From NCBI RefSeq assembly GCF_028583425.1, contig NC_072796.1, forward strand, positions 88,315,964 to 88,379,963: a stretch of DNA of 64,000 nucleotides, written 5' to 3'. This stretch comes from Eublepharis macularius. Lineage: Eukaryota > Chordata > Lepidosauria > Squamata > Eublepharidae. A model generated the notes under the pieces. The model was not told the DNA's origin. It worked only from the letters and a program-made list of their open reading frames with translations, and made no database searches. Each line of letters opens with the position of its first letter. The first letter of the stretch is position 1. Below, in pieces: positions 1 to 34,091 of the stretch. The position numbers and the translations under genes were made by a program.

Positions 1-38
1 ACCCATCTCCAGATGACGTCATCATTGGGACCGGTCGT

Positions 39-1046
39 GTGTCACCATCTGAGGACTACCGGCTCTACTCTGAGCAGATGGTCAGGATGGCCCGTTCTCT
101 CGACATCGAGATATCGGCCGTAGATCCTAAGCCAAAGGACAAAATTCTTCAATATGTCCAGTCCGGGAACCCTCCAACTATTGCCTTCCCATTCACTGAA
201 GGCTTGGTGGAGATCATCCACGACATCTGTGAAAAGCCGGCCTCTGTGTACGCGACGTCCCGCAAGCTGGAGGCCCTGTATAAGACACGGGATGATGTTT
301 GTGCATACCTCTTTGCACACCCGCCTCCTTCTTCCCTCATTACGGAGGAAATGCAGACCCGCCAACGCCAGGGGTCCTATGCGGTGCCCATTGACAAGGA
401 GAGCAGGAAGTTGGATTCTTTGGGCAAGAAGCTATACTCTTCTGCTGCCCTCACGCTGAAAATCTCCAACTATTCAGCCATCATGGGGGCGTATCAGATA
501 TTCCTTTGGAACCGCATGGCGGCCTTCCTAGAGAAACTCCCAGCAGACCAGAGAGTGTTGGCGAAGGTGATCCTCGATGAGGCCCTGAGGCTTTCCCGGC
601 AACAAATAAATGCGGGCCGTGACACAGTTGACACCTCTGCGAGGGCACTGGCTTCTTCCATCGTCCTGCGCCGGCACTCGTGGCTCCGCACGACTGCGTT
701 GCCAGTGGAGACACGCAATAAGGTGGAGAACCTGCCATTTGAGGGGCAATCCCTGTTTTCTACCAAAACAGATGACTACCTGTCGCAGAAGCGCAAGGAT
801 CGTATTACAGCCCGATCCTATGGTATTCTCCCGGCCAGACCACCCACCGAGAATCGTGGCCAGTATCGCCCTGCCCAGGGTTATCGTGGACGACAGCACC
901 GGTACCAGCCGTATCCACGCTATGGTTCCTACCGGCCATTCCAACCACCAGGCTCTTACCAGCGCCGGAAGCCTACCTACCGCCCTCGTCGCGGCCCTCA
1001 TGCCGCCGATGCCAAAGAGTCAGCTACGCAACCAAAGCAGTTCTGA
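39..1046 (+). CDS. DIRS gag-like region
   Basis: This is the first coding region of the DIRS fossil. About 335 residues can be read. The C-terminal third is rich in Arg, Tyr, Pro and Gln, as expected of a nucleic-acid-binding tail. No zinc knuckle is seen, which is usual for DIRS gag. The true start may lie upstream or outside the window. Assignment rests on position before the polymerase region and on composition. Confidence 0.7.
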   Translation: MSPSEDYRLYSEQMVRMARSLDIEISAVDPKPKDKILQYVQSGNPPTIAFPFTEGLVEIIHDICEKPASVYATSRKLEALYKTRDDVCAYLFAHPPPSSLITEEMQTRQRQGSYAVPIDKESRKLDSLGKKLYSSAALTLKISNYSAIMGAYQIFLWNRMAAFLEKLPADQRVLAKVILDEALRLSRQQINAGRDTVDTSARALASSIVLRRHSWLRTTALPVETRNKVENLPFEGQSLFSTKTDDYLSQKRKDRITARSYGILPARPPTENRGQYRPAQGYRGRQHRYQPYPRYGSYRPFQPPGSYQRRKPTYRPRRGPHAADAKESATQPKQF

Positions 1047-1067
1047 CTAGAGCTCGAACAGGCTGTC

Positions 1068-2951
1068 GTGTTTGGAAACAGATTGGCTCAGTTTGCCTCT
1101 GCATGGGCGGAGATTACGTCCGATAGTTGGGTTCTTAAAATCGTTACAGTTGGATATAAAATTCAGTTTGATGTTTACCCAGTGTTGTCTCTTCCTGACC
1201 ACTCAATACAATCCTCTTCTCATAACTTACAGGCTGAGGTTGTAGCACTGCTAGAGAAAGGGGCTGTGCGGGAGGTGCTCCCTCAGGACCCCCCCTTAGG
1301 CTTTTACTCCAGGATGTTCTTGGTAGACAAGAAGGATGGAGGGGTACGACCCATCTTAGACCTACGGGAACTGAATAAATTCGTTCTCGTCAAGAGGTTC
1401 AGGATGCTTACCTTGAACACGGTCCTCCAGTTAATGCCCGAGGACATGTGGTTCGCTGTCCTGGACCTCAAGGATGCATATTTTCATATTGCCATCCATC
1501 CTGATCATAGGAAGTACCTTAGGTTTCTATGTAACAATAAAGCCTACCACTACCAGGTGCTTCCCTTTGGTCTCTCAACAGCCCCATGAGTTTTTTCTAA
1601 GTGTATGGCTGTTGTAGTGGCTTATTTGAGGGAACAGGGTTGTACCATCTATCCCTATCTTGACAATTGGCTTCTAGCAGCTCCCTCTGCTGATGCACTC
1701 CTGGCCCAGATTCGTACAGTGATGCTCACCTGCTCCCGGTTAGGGCTTTTGGTTAATTTGCAAAAGTCTAACCTTACCCCGTCCAAGAGAATACTGTTTA
1801 TCGGTATGGAATTGGATGGTGGTGTAAACAGAGGTTTTCTCCCCCGGGAGCGTGCATTAAGAATTGGCAGGATGGTGAACCTTTTTTCCAAGTGCAGGTT
1901 CCAATCCGTGACAGCGATCCAGAGGCTGCTGGGCCTAATGGCCTCTTCTACAGCAGTCACCCCTATGGCCCGGTTGCACATGCCACCTCTCCAGCTGTGG
2001 TTCCTGTCGGTTCATGATTTTGAACACGAGTCCCAGAGTAAACGATATTCCATCCCCAGAGGGATTATCCGGGCCTTACGATGGTGGCTTGATGAGACTA
2101 ACCTCCTTGGGGGTGTGGCGTTTGGGTCCATCCAGACCGAGATCACAATCTCGACTGATGCCTCCACAGTAGGATGGGGAGCCCAGTGTGGTGCCCTGAG
2201 GGCACATGGGATTTGGTCGGAGCAGGAAAGGAGAGATCATATTAACCTGCTAGAATTGAGAGCGGTCCGTTATGCCCTTATCGCATTCGCAGACACGCTG
2301 CAGCAGAAAGCGGTTCAGGTGCTCACAGACAATTGCACCACGATGTTCTACCTGAACAAGCAAGGGGGCACTACATCCAAGGCCCTCTGCGACGAGGCCG
2401 TTCGGATCTGGAACTGGGCCGTGGACAGAGGCGTGTTCCTTCAGGCGGTCCATATTCCCGGCACCACCAATGTCATCGCAGAAAAACTGAGTTGGATGCG
2501 ATTCGACAGCTACGAATGGACCGTAGCAGACAATTACCTGAGCTCCATCTTTTCGGACTGGGGGTTCCCAGACGTAGACCTTTTTGCGACGGAGGCCAAC
2601 AAAAAGGCCCCGCAATTCTGCTCCAGGGGAGGGCTAGGTCACCGCTCCCTGGGGGACGCGTTCCAAATACGCTGGACAGGGCACCTGTTTTATGCCTTCC
2701 CTCCGTTCCCACTGCTGTCTCGGGTCGTCAGCAAAATCCAGAGGGATGGGCCGCACTTAATTCTGGTGGCCCCCTTCTGGCCCAGACAAGCATGGTTCCA
2801 ACATGTCATGCAGCTTTCGCAGGGGTCATATTATCGGTTCGCACTGAACCCGGACCTTCTGTCCGACAAAGGGGTTTGGTATCACGACCTGCCCAAACTC
2901 AACCTTACTGCTTGGCACATTCGGGCACGGAGGGGATGTCTGACAGGGTAG
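1068..2951 (+). mobile_element. DIRS reverse transcriptase / RNase H / methyltransferase-like region
   Basis: This is the polymerase region of the DIRS fossil. Reverse transcriptase signatures include VRPILDLRELNKF, the DLKDAYFHI block and LPFGLS. An RNase H stretch follows (STDASTVGWGA, then LLELRAV). The last third contains DVDLFATEANKKAPQF and APFWPRQAWF, which match the methyltransferase-like domain typical of vertebrate DIRS elements. The region ends inside the start of the recombinase region, as is common in the family. It is part of a fossil that is broken about once. Confidence 0.85.
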
Positions 2952-3949
2952 CTGAAATTTTGCTGAATGCCCGTAGGGACACCACTCGCAGGTCATACGC
3001 AGCTAAATGGAAGCGTTTTGAGGCCTGGGCTGCTGACACCGCAGTTAATGTTTGGGATTGCCAGTTGTCTTTTATTTTTGAGTTCCTCCTGTCCCTAAAG
3101 GATGGGGGACTCTCTAATTCCTCTATTAAAGTTTATTTGGCTGCCATTTCAGCCTTCCACCCTAAAATAGATGGGAAGACGGTGTTCTCCCACAGTTTGT
3201 CGAAGTCTTTTTTGAAGGGGTTGTATAATATGTTTCCACAAGTCACGGAAATTGTTCCCCAATGGTCACTGCAGGTAGTGCTGACAGGACTTATGAAATC
3301 ACCCTTCGAACCACTGGCTACCTGTGATTTAAAATGGTTATCCTGTAAAGTGGCCTTCCTGGTTGCCATTACATCTGCTCGCAGAGTTAGCGAGCTTGCT
3401 GCCCTGAGGCGGGATGCTCCCTTTTTGAAGGTCCATCAAAATAAGGTGGTGCTGAGACCTGACCTTCGTTTTAGACCCAAAGTGTCCACTCAATTTCACA
3501 CCTCACAGGACATTGTCCTACCTATCTTTTTTCCTGACCCTTCTGATAACTCTGAAAGGGCTTTACATTCCTTGGATGTGAGAAGGGCTATTTTATTTTA
3601 CCTCCAACGTACATCACAGTTTAGGAGTGCCAAACAACTGTTTGTGTGCTATTATGGGCCCAGGAAGGGAAAGGCTGCTACAGCCCAGTCAATTTCCCGT
3701 TGGGTCACTCAAACGGTTAGAGCCTGCTACTCGCATGCTAAGTTACCTTGCCCCTTGGAACTAAAAGCTCATTCCACCAGAGCACAGGCTGTTTCGGCGG
3801 CCTTCCTTAGGGGCGTGCCCTTGCAAGACATCTGCAGGGCTGCAACGTGGTCGTCTTCTGACACGTTCGCTAAACATTACGCACTAGATGTGTGGGAAAG
3901 GAAAGAGGCTGCTGTGGGTCAAGCAGTGCCTCAGTCTCTTTTTCGGTGA
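2936..3949 (+). CDS. DIRS tyrosine recombinase
   Basis: The region begins MSDRVAEILLNARRDTTRRS and overlaps the end of the polymerase region in another frame, as DIRS elements do. The catalytic layout of a tyrosine recombinase is visible: an Arg in TSARRVSELAALR, the H-x-x-R box in LKAHSTRAQ, and a C-terminal Tyr in HYALDVW. In the family this enzyme inserts a circular DNA intermediate without making a target-site duplication. Part of the fossil element. Confidence 0.85.
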   Translation: MSDRVAEILLNARRDTTRRSYAAKWKRFEAWAADTAVNVWDCQLSFIFEFLLSLKDGGLSNSSIKVYLAAISAFHPKIDGKTVFSHSLSKSFLKGLYNMFPQVTEIVPQWSLQVVLTGLMKSPFEPLATCDLKWLSCKVAFLVAITSARRVSELAALRRDAPFLKVHQNKVVLRPDLRFRPKVSTQFHTSQDIVLPIFFPDPSDNSERALHSLDVRRAILFYLQRTSQFRSAKQLFVCYYGPRKGKAATAQSISRWVTQTVRACYSHAKLPCPLELKAHSTRAQAVSAAFLRGVPLQDICRAATWSSSDTFAKHYALDVWERKEAAVGQAVPQSLFR

Positions 3950-4029
3950 GAACACATGCCCGCCTCCTGGGTAAGTGGCTTGTGAGTCTCCCATGTGGGG
4001 CTGCACAGAAGACGGACAGTGAAAACAAA

Positions 4030-4080
4030 GTTGCGCTTACCGTAACTACTGTTCATTGACATCTTCTGTGCAGACACACA
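4030..4080 (+). repeat. DIRS internal complementary repeat
   Basis: This 51-bp segment is the reverse complement of 4289-4339 with a single mismatch. Together they form the inverted, complementary end structure that DIRS elements use in place of long terminal repeats. A further related copy of the CTGCACAGAAGACG motif lies near 4000-4020. Confidence 0.85.
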
Positions 4081-4288
4081 ACCCTCCCTCCTACCCCGCT
4101 GTGTTCTTCCAGATAATGTGAAGACATCCGGCGGCAAAGGAGAAACTGAGGGGAAAGGGGGCGACGTCGCCCAATGTCGCTCGGGCGGGAAACGGCCGCG
4201 CATGCGCATTGGGAAGGACGTGCGCCCCCTAGTGGACGTTTGCTAGAAAGAAAAATCCGGTCGGCAGGCCTGCGCAGGCGCAGTCCCA

Positions 4289-4339
4289 TGTGTGTCTGCA
4301 CAGAAGACGTCAATGAACAGTAGTTACGGTAAGCGCAAC
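4289..4339 (+). repeat. DIRS right terminal inverted repeat
   Basis: This is the right terminal repeat of the DIRS fossil and pairs with 4030-4080 at 50 of 51 positions. It is taken as the right end of the element because unique intron sequence appears to follow. The matching left terminal repeat is outside the window. Confidence 0.75.
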
Positions 4340-26602
<22,263 letters not shown>

Positions 26603-28330
26603 CAAAAGGGGGCTGCTGTTCCCCCACTGATACTTTGGATAAAAAAATGTAGTTGAGGCAGTTACTTTGGATATATTGGAATACGTGTATCACTTGATTC
26701 CTGAAACTAAAGGCTGCAATTCTGCTGGAAGAATATGAACAATGTAAATTATCATCATCCTGCTTAAGGTTAAAATCCACTATTAATGCTTCCTTTGCAT
26801 TTTGCTTAAACAAACATCCAGATGAGATGAGATGAGCTTTGACTCAGAAGTCAAAAGGAAAATACCGCCATGCCAGTGCTAAACATAAGGAAGAAACAGC
26901 TGCAAACATAATGAACAAATGCAAGTATATGAAGGCAATCAGAATTGCAGCAAATGGCCCTGCAGTACTGTGCATCGTTAAAAAAAAGTCTGTATCAGGG
27001 CCAAATCTGATGTTGCACAGGAAACATCTGAATGTCTCCTAGCAGAATGTCTTAACAGAAGCTTCAGGGGCTACTCTTGGCAGCAGAAGAGCAGTGGTGG
27101 GAGGTACAGGAGAGGGGAAACAGTAGCTACTTAACTTTTCCCCTCCTGCTGTTTGTCTATTAAAAATTCCCACCCAATGTTTTTCAGCTGGAGGACCTTG
27201 TATCTTTTTACTCCTGTGGGGACAATATTAGCTGAAGTTTTGCAGCAGGTCACCAAGGTTTAAAGCATAGAACAAGTAATGGTGTCACTCCCTCTCTTAT
27301 AAATCCTAAATACCAAAATAGTTCACTATTCAAAGGTTCAATGTATGGAATTTGAAATACATTTTATAACTGATAAAAAAACATTATATGTGATGGAGAG
27401 AATAGTTTAAACCCACTTGATAAAGGTAAATGGTTACTAGTCGGTGGAATTCTTTATTTCATGAGGCTCCTAATACTTTTTTTCTATAGACTTTTTAAAA
27501 AAAAAATCACATCCATCTCCTAGTACTAAATGTGCCTTGTTGCAATTGATTAACAGTATCGAGGAAGCTGGTTTCATTGTACAACAACTTCGGAGTTTTT
27601 ACTATTCTCATTCTTGAATCTTTACATTTTATCAAATGTAGTGTTACAAAAGGCACAAGTAAAACGTAAATTTCTTCTTAGGAAGTATAACTTGCTGTTT
27701 GTACAGCCAAAGAGTCTGGTATATTTGCACACACAGGCTTGGAACCAGTCTAATGTTTCCATGCACAGAAGCAGCTCTTTACTGCTGCTCCCCCCCCGCC
27801 CCCCACTGTAGCCTGATATGCTCCTCCTGGAGAATGTAGGATATGCTGCTCTTAGCAACAGCATGAAGGGGGTGGGTGAGTCTGAGGACAGAATTTGTTA
27901 AAAATCACACAAATAGCATGTGTGATATTTGACAAGATCCAACCCATTATCTAGAATGAAAAATCAGATTAAAGATCTTCATGGATACAGGTTTGGGATT
28001 CAAGTCAAAAACTAGATGAGAGAATTGTATGTGAGTTAACTTTGGTAATCTTGTTATTCTGTACATCTACTTTTTCCTCAATTGAACTGTTTTCTTTTTA
28101 TCATTATAAGATTGGGAAGACAATGGTATTAAGGAAATGTTTATTCACAGGATGGTTACTATAAGGAATATGATTCTATTCAGTTGCAAACACATTTTTT
28201 TTAAAAAAATAATAAACATGCTATTTACTATTTTCAAATGAAGGAATCCAGTTGGCAGACTGGTAACCAGTATGTCAACCTGTAAATATTTACATGATGT
28301 GATTTTAATAAATATGCATTCTTGAAACTT
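26603..28330 (+). other. LYN: LYN 3' untranslated region (probable)
   Basis: This follows the LYN stop and carries no recognisable coding sequence. The best polyadenylation signal is AATAAA at 28307-28312. The true cleavage site needs transcript data. There is a C-rich run near 27790 but no transposon structure that I could define. Confidence 0.5.
28307..28312 (+). terminator. LYN: Candidate LYN polyadenylation signal
   Basis: Canonical AATAAA about 1.7 kb after the stop codon, followed within 50 bases by T/G-rich sequence. Earlier, weaker A-rich sites exist, so alternative ends are possible. Confidence 0.45.
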
Positions 28331-30066
28331 TGAACTTGATAGCAGATTCCTTTGTGCACTTACGTTATTGCTAACGAGACATGTTTCTATTTTAACATAG
28401 TTTGACTGGGTCTATGCCTGCTACTCTTCAACTCAAAATCATGGAAACTGTAGATTTTAAAGACTAGAAATACCAATATCAATTTTTGTTATTGTTATTG
28501 TTCAACCTGTAACTAATGAACTAGTTGGTACTGAACTGTGACCTGAATGATCTTGGGCCAGTCATGTATTAAGCTGTCTACTTCACTGTTAGGATACAGT
28601 GGAGGATACAGCCATATACACTGTCCCCCTTCCATAGAAGAATGGCATAAAAATGTGATACTTGCCAAAGTAGACAATGCCAACCTTTATAGACCAGTTG
28701 TCCAGTGCTGTGTAAGGCAGCTTCATTGTGGTATAATAACTCAGTATTGCTGGATGTGCCTTCCTTGCTTTTTCACTATTCCTTTTTGATCCATTATGAA
28801 CAATCCCAACCTTAAGCTCTATGGCAAGCCAAAAGTGAAATCTGTATAAAATTAGAACCTCCAGTGCAAACTGGTTGTTTTCCAAGTAGTAAGTGGCACA
28901 AGTGTAGTTTCCGATTCTGTTTTGCTTTTAGGGGTCTGAAAACAAACACTTAGTAGTCTGAATCTCAGCTGTGTGTGCGTTATGTGCCGTCAAGTCATTT
29001 CCAACCTATGGTGACCCTATGAATGAAAGACCTCCAAAATGTTCTGTCTTTAACAGACCTACTCAGATCCTGCAAACTGGAGGACGTGGCTTCTTAGCTA
29101 TTTTAAAAATTTAATTTGTGACTCCATGGCAGATATTCATAGCATGAACATCCACATTGCAACTGCATAAAGGAATCTCTACATTTAAGCATTAGCATCT
29201 CTGGCTCTGGAACCTTCCCATCCACTGAGCATATATAATGCAACTGAAAACAAATTGTCAAAGAATACCCTCCTCCCCCCACACACTAATAACCAACCCT
29301 TAACTCTCCCCTGACTTCCCAAGAGTGTTGCAAGCTAGTAATCTTCAAGACAAATCTGGATGTGGAAAAGCTGAGGCAGGCAATGTGACAATAGCAACAA
29401 GCTATATTTTGACAATATACCACATCAATATAATTATAGACTTATTTTTTTACTCATTTTAGCATGTTGGAGAAATTTTAGATGTAAACAGGGAAATTTC
29501 AGTTACAGCATATGCTACATAATTCAGTACAATAGCATAGTAAAGGAAAAGATGACTCTTCATGTAGCGTTACTTTTTAGGCTACCTTCAGAAATCAAAT
29601 CTCACACACTATAAGGTCTGGTAATTAATTGACGGCTTTCTAATGGCTGGAACTATGCTATGAATGTAAAAATTTAGCTGTGTCTAATTTTTAAGTTTTG
29701 CCATCACTTCAGCCTTATAACTATGTTTTCCTGGCACAATAATCTTATAATCGGTGTTTAATTTCGGCTACAGTATATACACTGCCACCTGTTTTTAACA
29801 AAGAAACCTGAAGTCATATAGTCCTCACAGAGGTAGCCCATGTCCTGGACAAGCTGTGCAAACATGCCTTCTAGTACATGAATAAAGTGTGTTTATTTTT
29901 CTTTATTGATCCTCTATTTATGGTTGAAGGAATGAGAACAGGGAGCATAGGAGTTGGAGAAGGTCCTCGTTTTCCTCCCAGTTTCATGTTTCCATGCTAG
30001 GAAAGCAAAGCTCATACAACTGCAGGAATTAAAAGTGATTGATGATAATGATCTTACCTTGGGTTC
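28331..30066. other. Intergenic DNA between LYN and the kinesin, with a SINE fragment
   Basis: About 28975-29095 is a reptile SINE piece (GTGCCGTCAAGTCATTTCCA, then AACCTATGGTGACCC). The remainder shows no exon, RNA gene or bounded insertion. Confidence 0.5.
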
Positions 30067-30081
30067 AGAAATGCATGCATT

Positions 30082-30633
30082 CTTTTTTTATTAAAGCAAA
30101 ATTAGGGTACAGAAAAGAAGGGGACAAAAAGGGGACAAGCAAAACAGATGTGAAAAACTGTATACTACAAGGATTATTAAAATACAAAGTATCAAAGTCA
30201 TGACCTTTATAGTTATTAAAATAGTGATTAAATATTTTACCAAAATGAACAACACATGCAAAATTCAAACCTATTTTCTACTCATTATTTTATTAAAAAT
30301 AAACAAGAACAATTATTAACACTAATGCTACTTATTACTTGATATAACTTTATCATAACCTTTAAAAGCCTTGAGATAAAATACTATTAAGAATTCTAAC
30401 CTGTTTCTGCTCCTTATCTTCATTACCTACTACTTATACTTTAGTTAACAGTAACAATGCTGACTTTTTGACAATATTTCAATATTATATAATCTATTAT
30501 CTTAATATAATTCTCTTATAATCGGATTGTCAAATATATCAATATGCCATCATTTTCAAATCTGCAGGACTAAGATATACTTTTTTCCCATTACAAGCAA
30601 AATATTTTCCCCATTTCTCTTCACATTCTTTAA
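30082..30633 (-). mobile_element. L1-like 3' end, 5'-truncated
   Basis: A 15-bp perfect target duplication, AGAAATGCATGCATT (30067-30081 and 30634-30648), bounds it. A T-rich run after the left copy is the poly(A) tail on the minus strand. The minus-strand start reads EKWGKYFACNGK, resembling the last residues of an L1-type ORF2, followed by an AT-rich 3' untranslated region. It is a subfamily different from the other L1s here. Confidence 0.75.
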
Positions 30634-30689
30634 AGAAATGCATGCATTTCTGAATGCTTTCGCAATGTCTCATCTGTTTAAGCTTAAGA

Positions 30690-30975
30690 TTTCCTTATAT
30701 ACCAAATGTAAGGAACCATTTCACTTTGGAACTCCCTCCCCAAGGAGATTGTCTGTCTCCTTCTATCGTAGTCTTCTGCCAAGAGGTGAAGTTTGGCATT
30801 CCCTCACTAACTCTCATTAGTCATCCTCCCTGTTTTGTGTATTGTGTGTTTTAAATATTTTTATATATTTGTATTTCAAATGTTATTTTAATGTTCAGAA
30901 CATTTAATGTTTGACACTTTGGGGACCTTCAGTTGGGGTGAAAAGTGTCATAGAAATGTTTTAAATTAATTTTTA
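30690..30975 (+). mobile_element. LINE 3'-end fragment (CR1/L2-type)
   Basis: Plus-strand motif TGGAACTCCCTCCCCAAGGA (the conserved WNSLP block) followed by a 3' tail with GTTTTATTTTAATG-like and GGGGACCTTCAG-like sequence. Old and diverged. Confidence 0.5.
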
Positions 30976-31639
30976 AAAATCTATTGTTGGGGAACAAATG
31001 CAGTTCTTTGCGTTCTGTCATTTGTCTTTTCCCTTCTATAATGATGAATTAATAAATGATTGCTAGACAAATACTAAAAAAGAGAAACAGGGCTGTTAGT
31101 ATTTCAACAACATAAAATTGCTCCTGCCAAAGGCCCGTTTAGTTTCTCATTCTGCTGCCAAGAGCACCCAGGCAGTCATCCAGCAAGCCCACAAGCAGGG
31201 CATAAAGGCACTCGCCCTTCTCCGTTGTTCATGTCTTCACACACATAGTGGGCCTACTGTCACTGGACAGGGACATCTAACTATCATCATCATTAGCCAT
31301 TCATAAATCCATCTTCCATTACTTTATTATAATGCTTGTGACAGAGAGGTCAATGTCCTGCCCATTTTCTGGCACTTCCCAATTCTTTTAAAGTGCGGGT
31401 TAGAAGCTTCAATCAGTCAGCAGAGCACTTATAATCTTGAGAGCAGATGGGAGGGGAAGGTGGAGCAAAAAGTAGTTAACTGCCATCTTCCCTTCAGCCA
31501 GTGAGGCAGGTTAGGGGATCCTGGGTTGTAGGAGACAGTAGCCCAGTTCACCTGTTTGAGTGAACACTCCTACAGGATGCATGTAGGTATACACCTGTTG
31601 GTAATAAAGGCCAATGTGCATTCACTTTATTGGAGAAAT

Positions 31640-32290
31640 TAGGGATTACTACCTGGATAAATTATTTATTTATGTCATTCTGTCTGCCTTTCTCATCGAG
31701 ACTCAAGGCAGATTACATAGCACTAGCAAGAATCCAACCCAGAGTTCAAGAAATGCTGAAGCAGAGAATAAGCAGTTCTAGGACTGACATTAGACAACAT
31801 AGAACTACCCAACAAGATCATGCTTGAAGCTGAGGTAGCACATACTTAAAGCAACAGATAGGACATAAGGCAACATAGCGGAGAAGTCTATGGTCCCTAA
31901 TGTGTTAGTGAAGCATCTGAGACCCGCCCCCCTCCCTACAATACAGCCCTCTACCTGAATAAAAAGCCTTTTTGAATAATTCAGTTTTGCACTCTTTGCA
32001 GAAAACCAATAGAGAGAGGGGTCTCCTGACCTCAGGCAGGCCATTCCACAGGACAGGGGCCACCACAGAGTATGCACGTGTACTGCAGCTATTGATTTCA
32101 CTCATGTGCAGGGTGGCACCTGCATGAGACCCTGTTCAGATGAGCAAAGCTGCTGTGGAGGAAGAGAGGGAGAGAGGTAGTCCCTTAGGTCTGTTTGACT
32201 CCTGATAACAGCCAAGTTGCAACGTTTTTGCGCCAACTGGAGTCTCCTAAGCAGGAGACCTATGTATAGTGCCTTACAATAGTTGAATAT
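31640..32290 (-). mobile_element. CR1/L2-type LINE 3' region
   Basis: The minus strand reads TRAYSVVAPVLWNGLPEVRR and CKECKTELFKKAFY, the C-terminal block of reptile CR1/L2-type polymerase. The 3' side (31660-31720, CTTTCTCATCGAGACTCAAG) is the usual tail. Interrupted by stops. Confidence 0.6.
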
Positions 32291-33149
32291 AAGAATTGCT
32301 TAATGCATGCACTGTACAAGGATTGCACATGCATTCACTAGCAGAGTGTAGTGTCCAGGGAGGCTCACAGTGATTAAAGAATGAGAACTAATTTTCCAAG
32401 GTACATATTACAGTCATATTTTTAAAGTACTCCAATAGTTCTAATCTGGTATTCAGAATCCCTCGCTCCAGTCATTCATCATTTTCTCTTAGAGTGCAGA
32501 TTGTCTGTTTTTTCTTACTATCCTCAGAATACGGGTTTTTTTCCATACTGGTTTCTCTAGCCTGTGTCCCGCAGAAAGTGAGAGTTACATTTGTATATAT
32601 TTTTGCACTTCACTGCTTCATCTAAGCCTTTAACCCATGTCAGTGAATAAATAAAAGCAATTTGATTTTTTTTACCTCGACTCCTAAGTGGTTATAAGTA
32701 CTTTCCTGATTAATATTCAAAACAGGAGAAAATAAGGCTTATTACAATGGTACCCCTTTAGCGCAAAGGGAAGAAAACCTTATACTCGCATCCATGGTAG
32801 CTTACTTACTGAAAGGGACAACACACTTACACCAAAAAGAACATTCTGAAACTCATGGGTTTAGGTTAAAGATTCCAAGAGAGGGCTCTGGGTTGTGGCT
32901 GCTCTACCCACGATTATTAGATTTTATATAGATCCCACCGTTCTTAAACTCATCTACCTCATGGCCATAGTGCTATACATGGCTGACTTTTGCTACAGAA
33001 AAAAATTAGTATCTACTGGCACTAGCTTCCCTCTAAGCCTCGGAACAGCCGATTGGATCAATGCCGTAGTTTGCAATGTTCTCTTTAGACATCATAAAAG
33101 ATGAACTATGAAAATTTGTAAAAAGAGGGAAACGGGGGTGGTAAATATT
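32291..33149. other. Intergenic DNA, nothing recognised
   Basis: The short open frames here show no family resemblance. It separates the LINE remnant from the presumed 3' end of the kinesin. Confidence 0.45.
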
Positions 33150-33800
33150 CATAAATGAAGAGGTTTTTATTGTACAGCTGTACTTAGGACACATACTAAA
33201 TAACAGCAAAAAGTTAATAATAGGATTAGGGTTAAGATCTTCAGTGGTGCACAAATCTCAATTTTGTATTATATACTAGGGAACAGTTTGCACAAGTCAA
33301 GAACTGGAAACTATTTATTAGCAAATATACAATATAGGCTTTTTGAAACATATTCCATTCCTTCATAACAAGGAAAAACTGTTCGGTGATTGCATTCAAT
33401 AGTTCCTTTTTAATATGTTAGTATCTGTCATGAAATTAAGATAGAAATCTGAATATAAGCTGCTTTTCTTAAAAAATATCAATGTAAAGTTTCAAAAAAG
33501 TGCAAAAAAATCTCAGTGGTTTATTTAAAAAGTGCTCTGATATGCTTGATGCCAAGGTTTTCCAACACTACAGGTGCAGAGAAACTCCTGCAGATTAAGG
33601 TGCACTGCCAAAAAAGCAGAAACTATAGCAATACTGTTTTCCTGTAGAAAGAAAAGAGAAGTGACATGCGGTTTCCCTTCAGGTTACAGTGACATTTAGG
33701 CAGTCTTTATGGTTTTTCTTCTGTGATTTTTCATTAGGGGGAAAAAAAACACCCCATAATCCGACGTCTTCTTCAACTCTGTCATGGTAATTTAACATGC
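33150..33800 (-). other. Kinesin-6 3' untranslated region (probable)
   Basis: Non-coding sequence after the stop on the minus strand. Candidate AATAAA signals (TTTATT on plus) occur near 33522 and at 33166-33171; the latter is followed by sequence suitable for cleavage. No repeat recognised. Confidence 0.45.
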
Positions 33801-34091
33801 CTAAAAAGACTGGAGCGATTCTTTTACTTTATGCACTACTGTTTGTTTACACAAAGCTGTAGGAGACCAATTAGATTTTTCTGAGTCTTTGTTGCTGTTC
33901 GCTTTAGGAACCTCTGCTACTGTGTATTTAAGATTTGCAAAGAAGCCTTTCTTGGATTTTCGATGCTTAAGATCTTCCATGCCAAGGAACCTTTTTTTGC
34001 TTTCATCTAGTTCTTTTTGCAGAAGAGATACTGTGGCTTCAAGTTCACGGACACGTTTAGCCCAGTTTTGAAGGCCTTCAATCTCTTGTTC
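33801..34091 (-). CDS. Kinesin-6 last coding exon (stalk end, basic tail, stop)
   Basis: 291 bp including TAG at 33803-33801. Encodes [20 protein letters not shown], a coiled-coil end, then [20 protein letters not shown] and a Ser/Lys-rich tail ending VKESLQSF. The basic tail could bind microtubules or nucleic acid (inference). It does not resemble the KIF20A C-terminus that I remember. Confidence 0.88.
   Translation of the reverse strand, partial: EQEIEGLQNWAKRVRELEATVSLLQKELDESKKRFLGMEDLKHRKSKKGFFANLKYTVAEVPKANSNKDSEKSNWSPTALCKQTVVHKVKESLQSF

Larger units (their letters stand above)
1..4339 (+). mobile_element. DIRS-type tyrosine-recombinase retrotransposon (right part; left end outside window)
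   Basis: This is a fossil copy of a DIRS element, LTR-retrotransposon kin that integrates with a tyrosine recombinase instead of a DDE integrase. In order it carries a gag-like region, a reverse transcriptase/RNase H/methyltransferase-like region, a recombinase region overlapping the end of the previous one in another frame, and a right end with inverted complementary repeats. That layout is specific to DIRS. The left terminal repeat lies before position 1. It sits in the LYN intron in the sense direction, and its right end is about 350 bp before a LYN exon. It looks nearly whole, with about one break in the coding part. The close match of the right-end repeats suggests a fairly recent insertion. 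Confidence 0.9.

Noticed and set aside
42-1001. Minus-strand open frames opposite the DIRS gag-like region
   Set aside because: Shadows of the plus-strand coding region.
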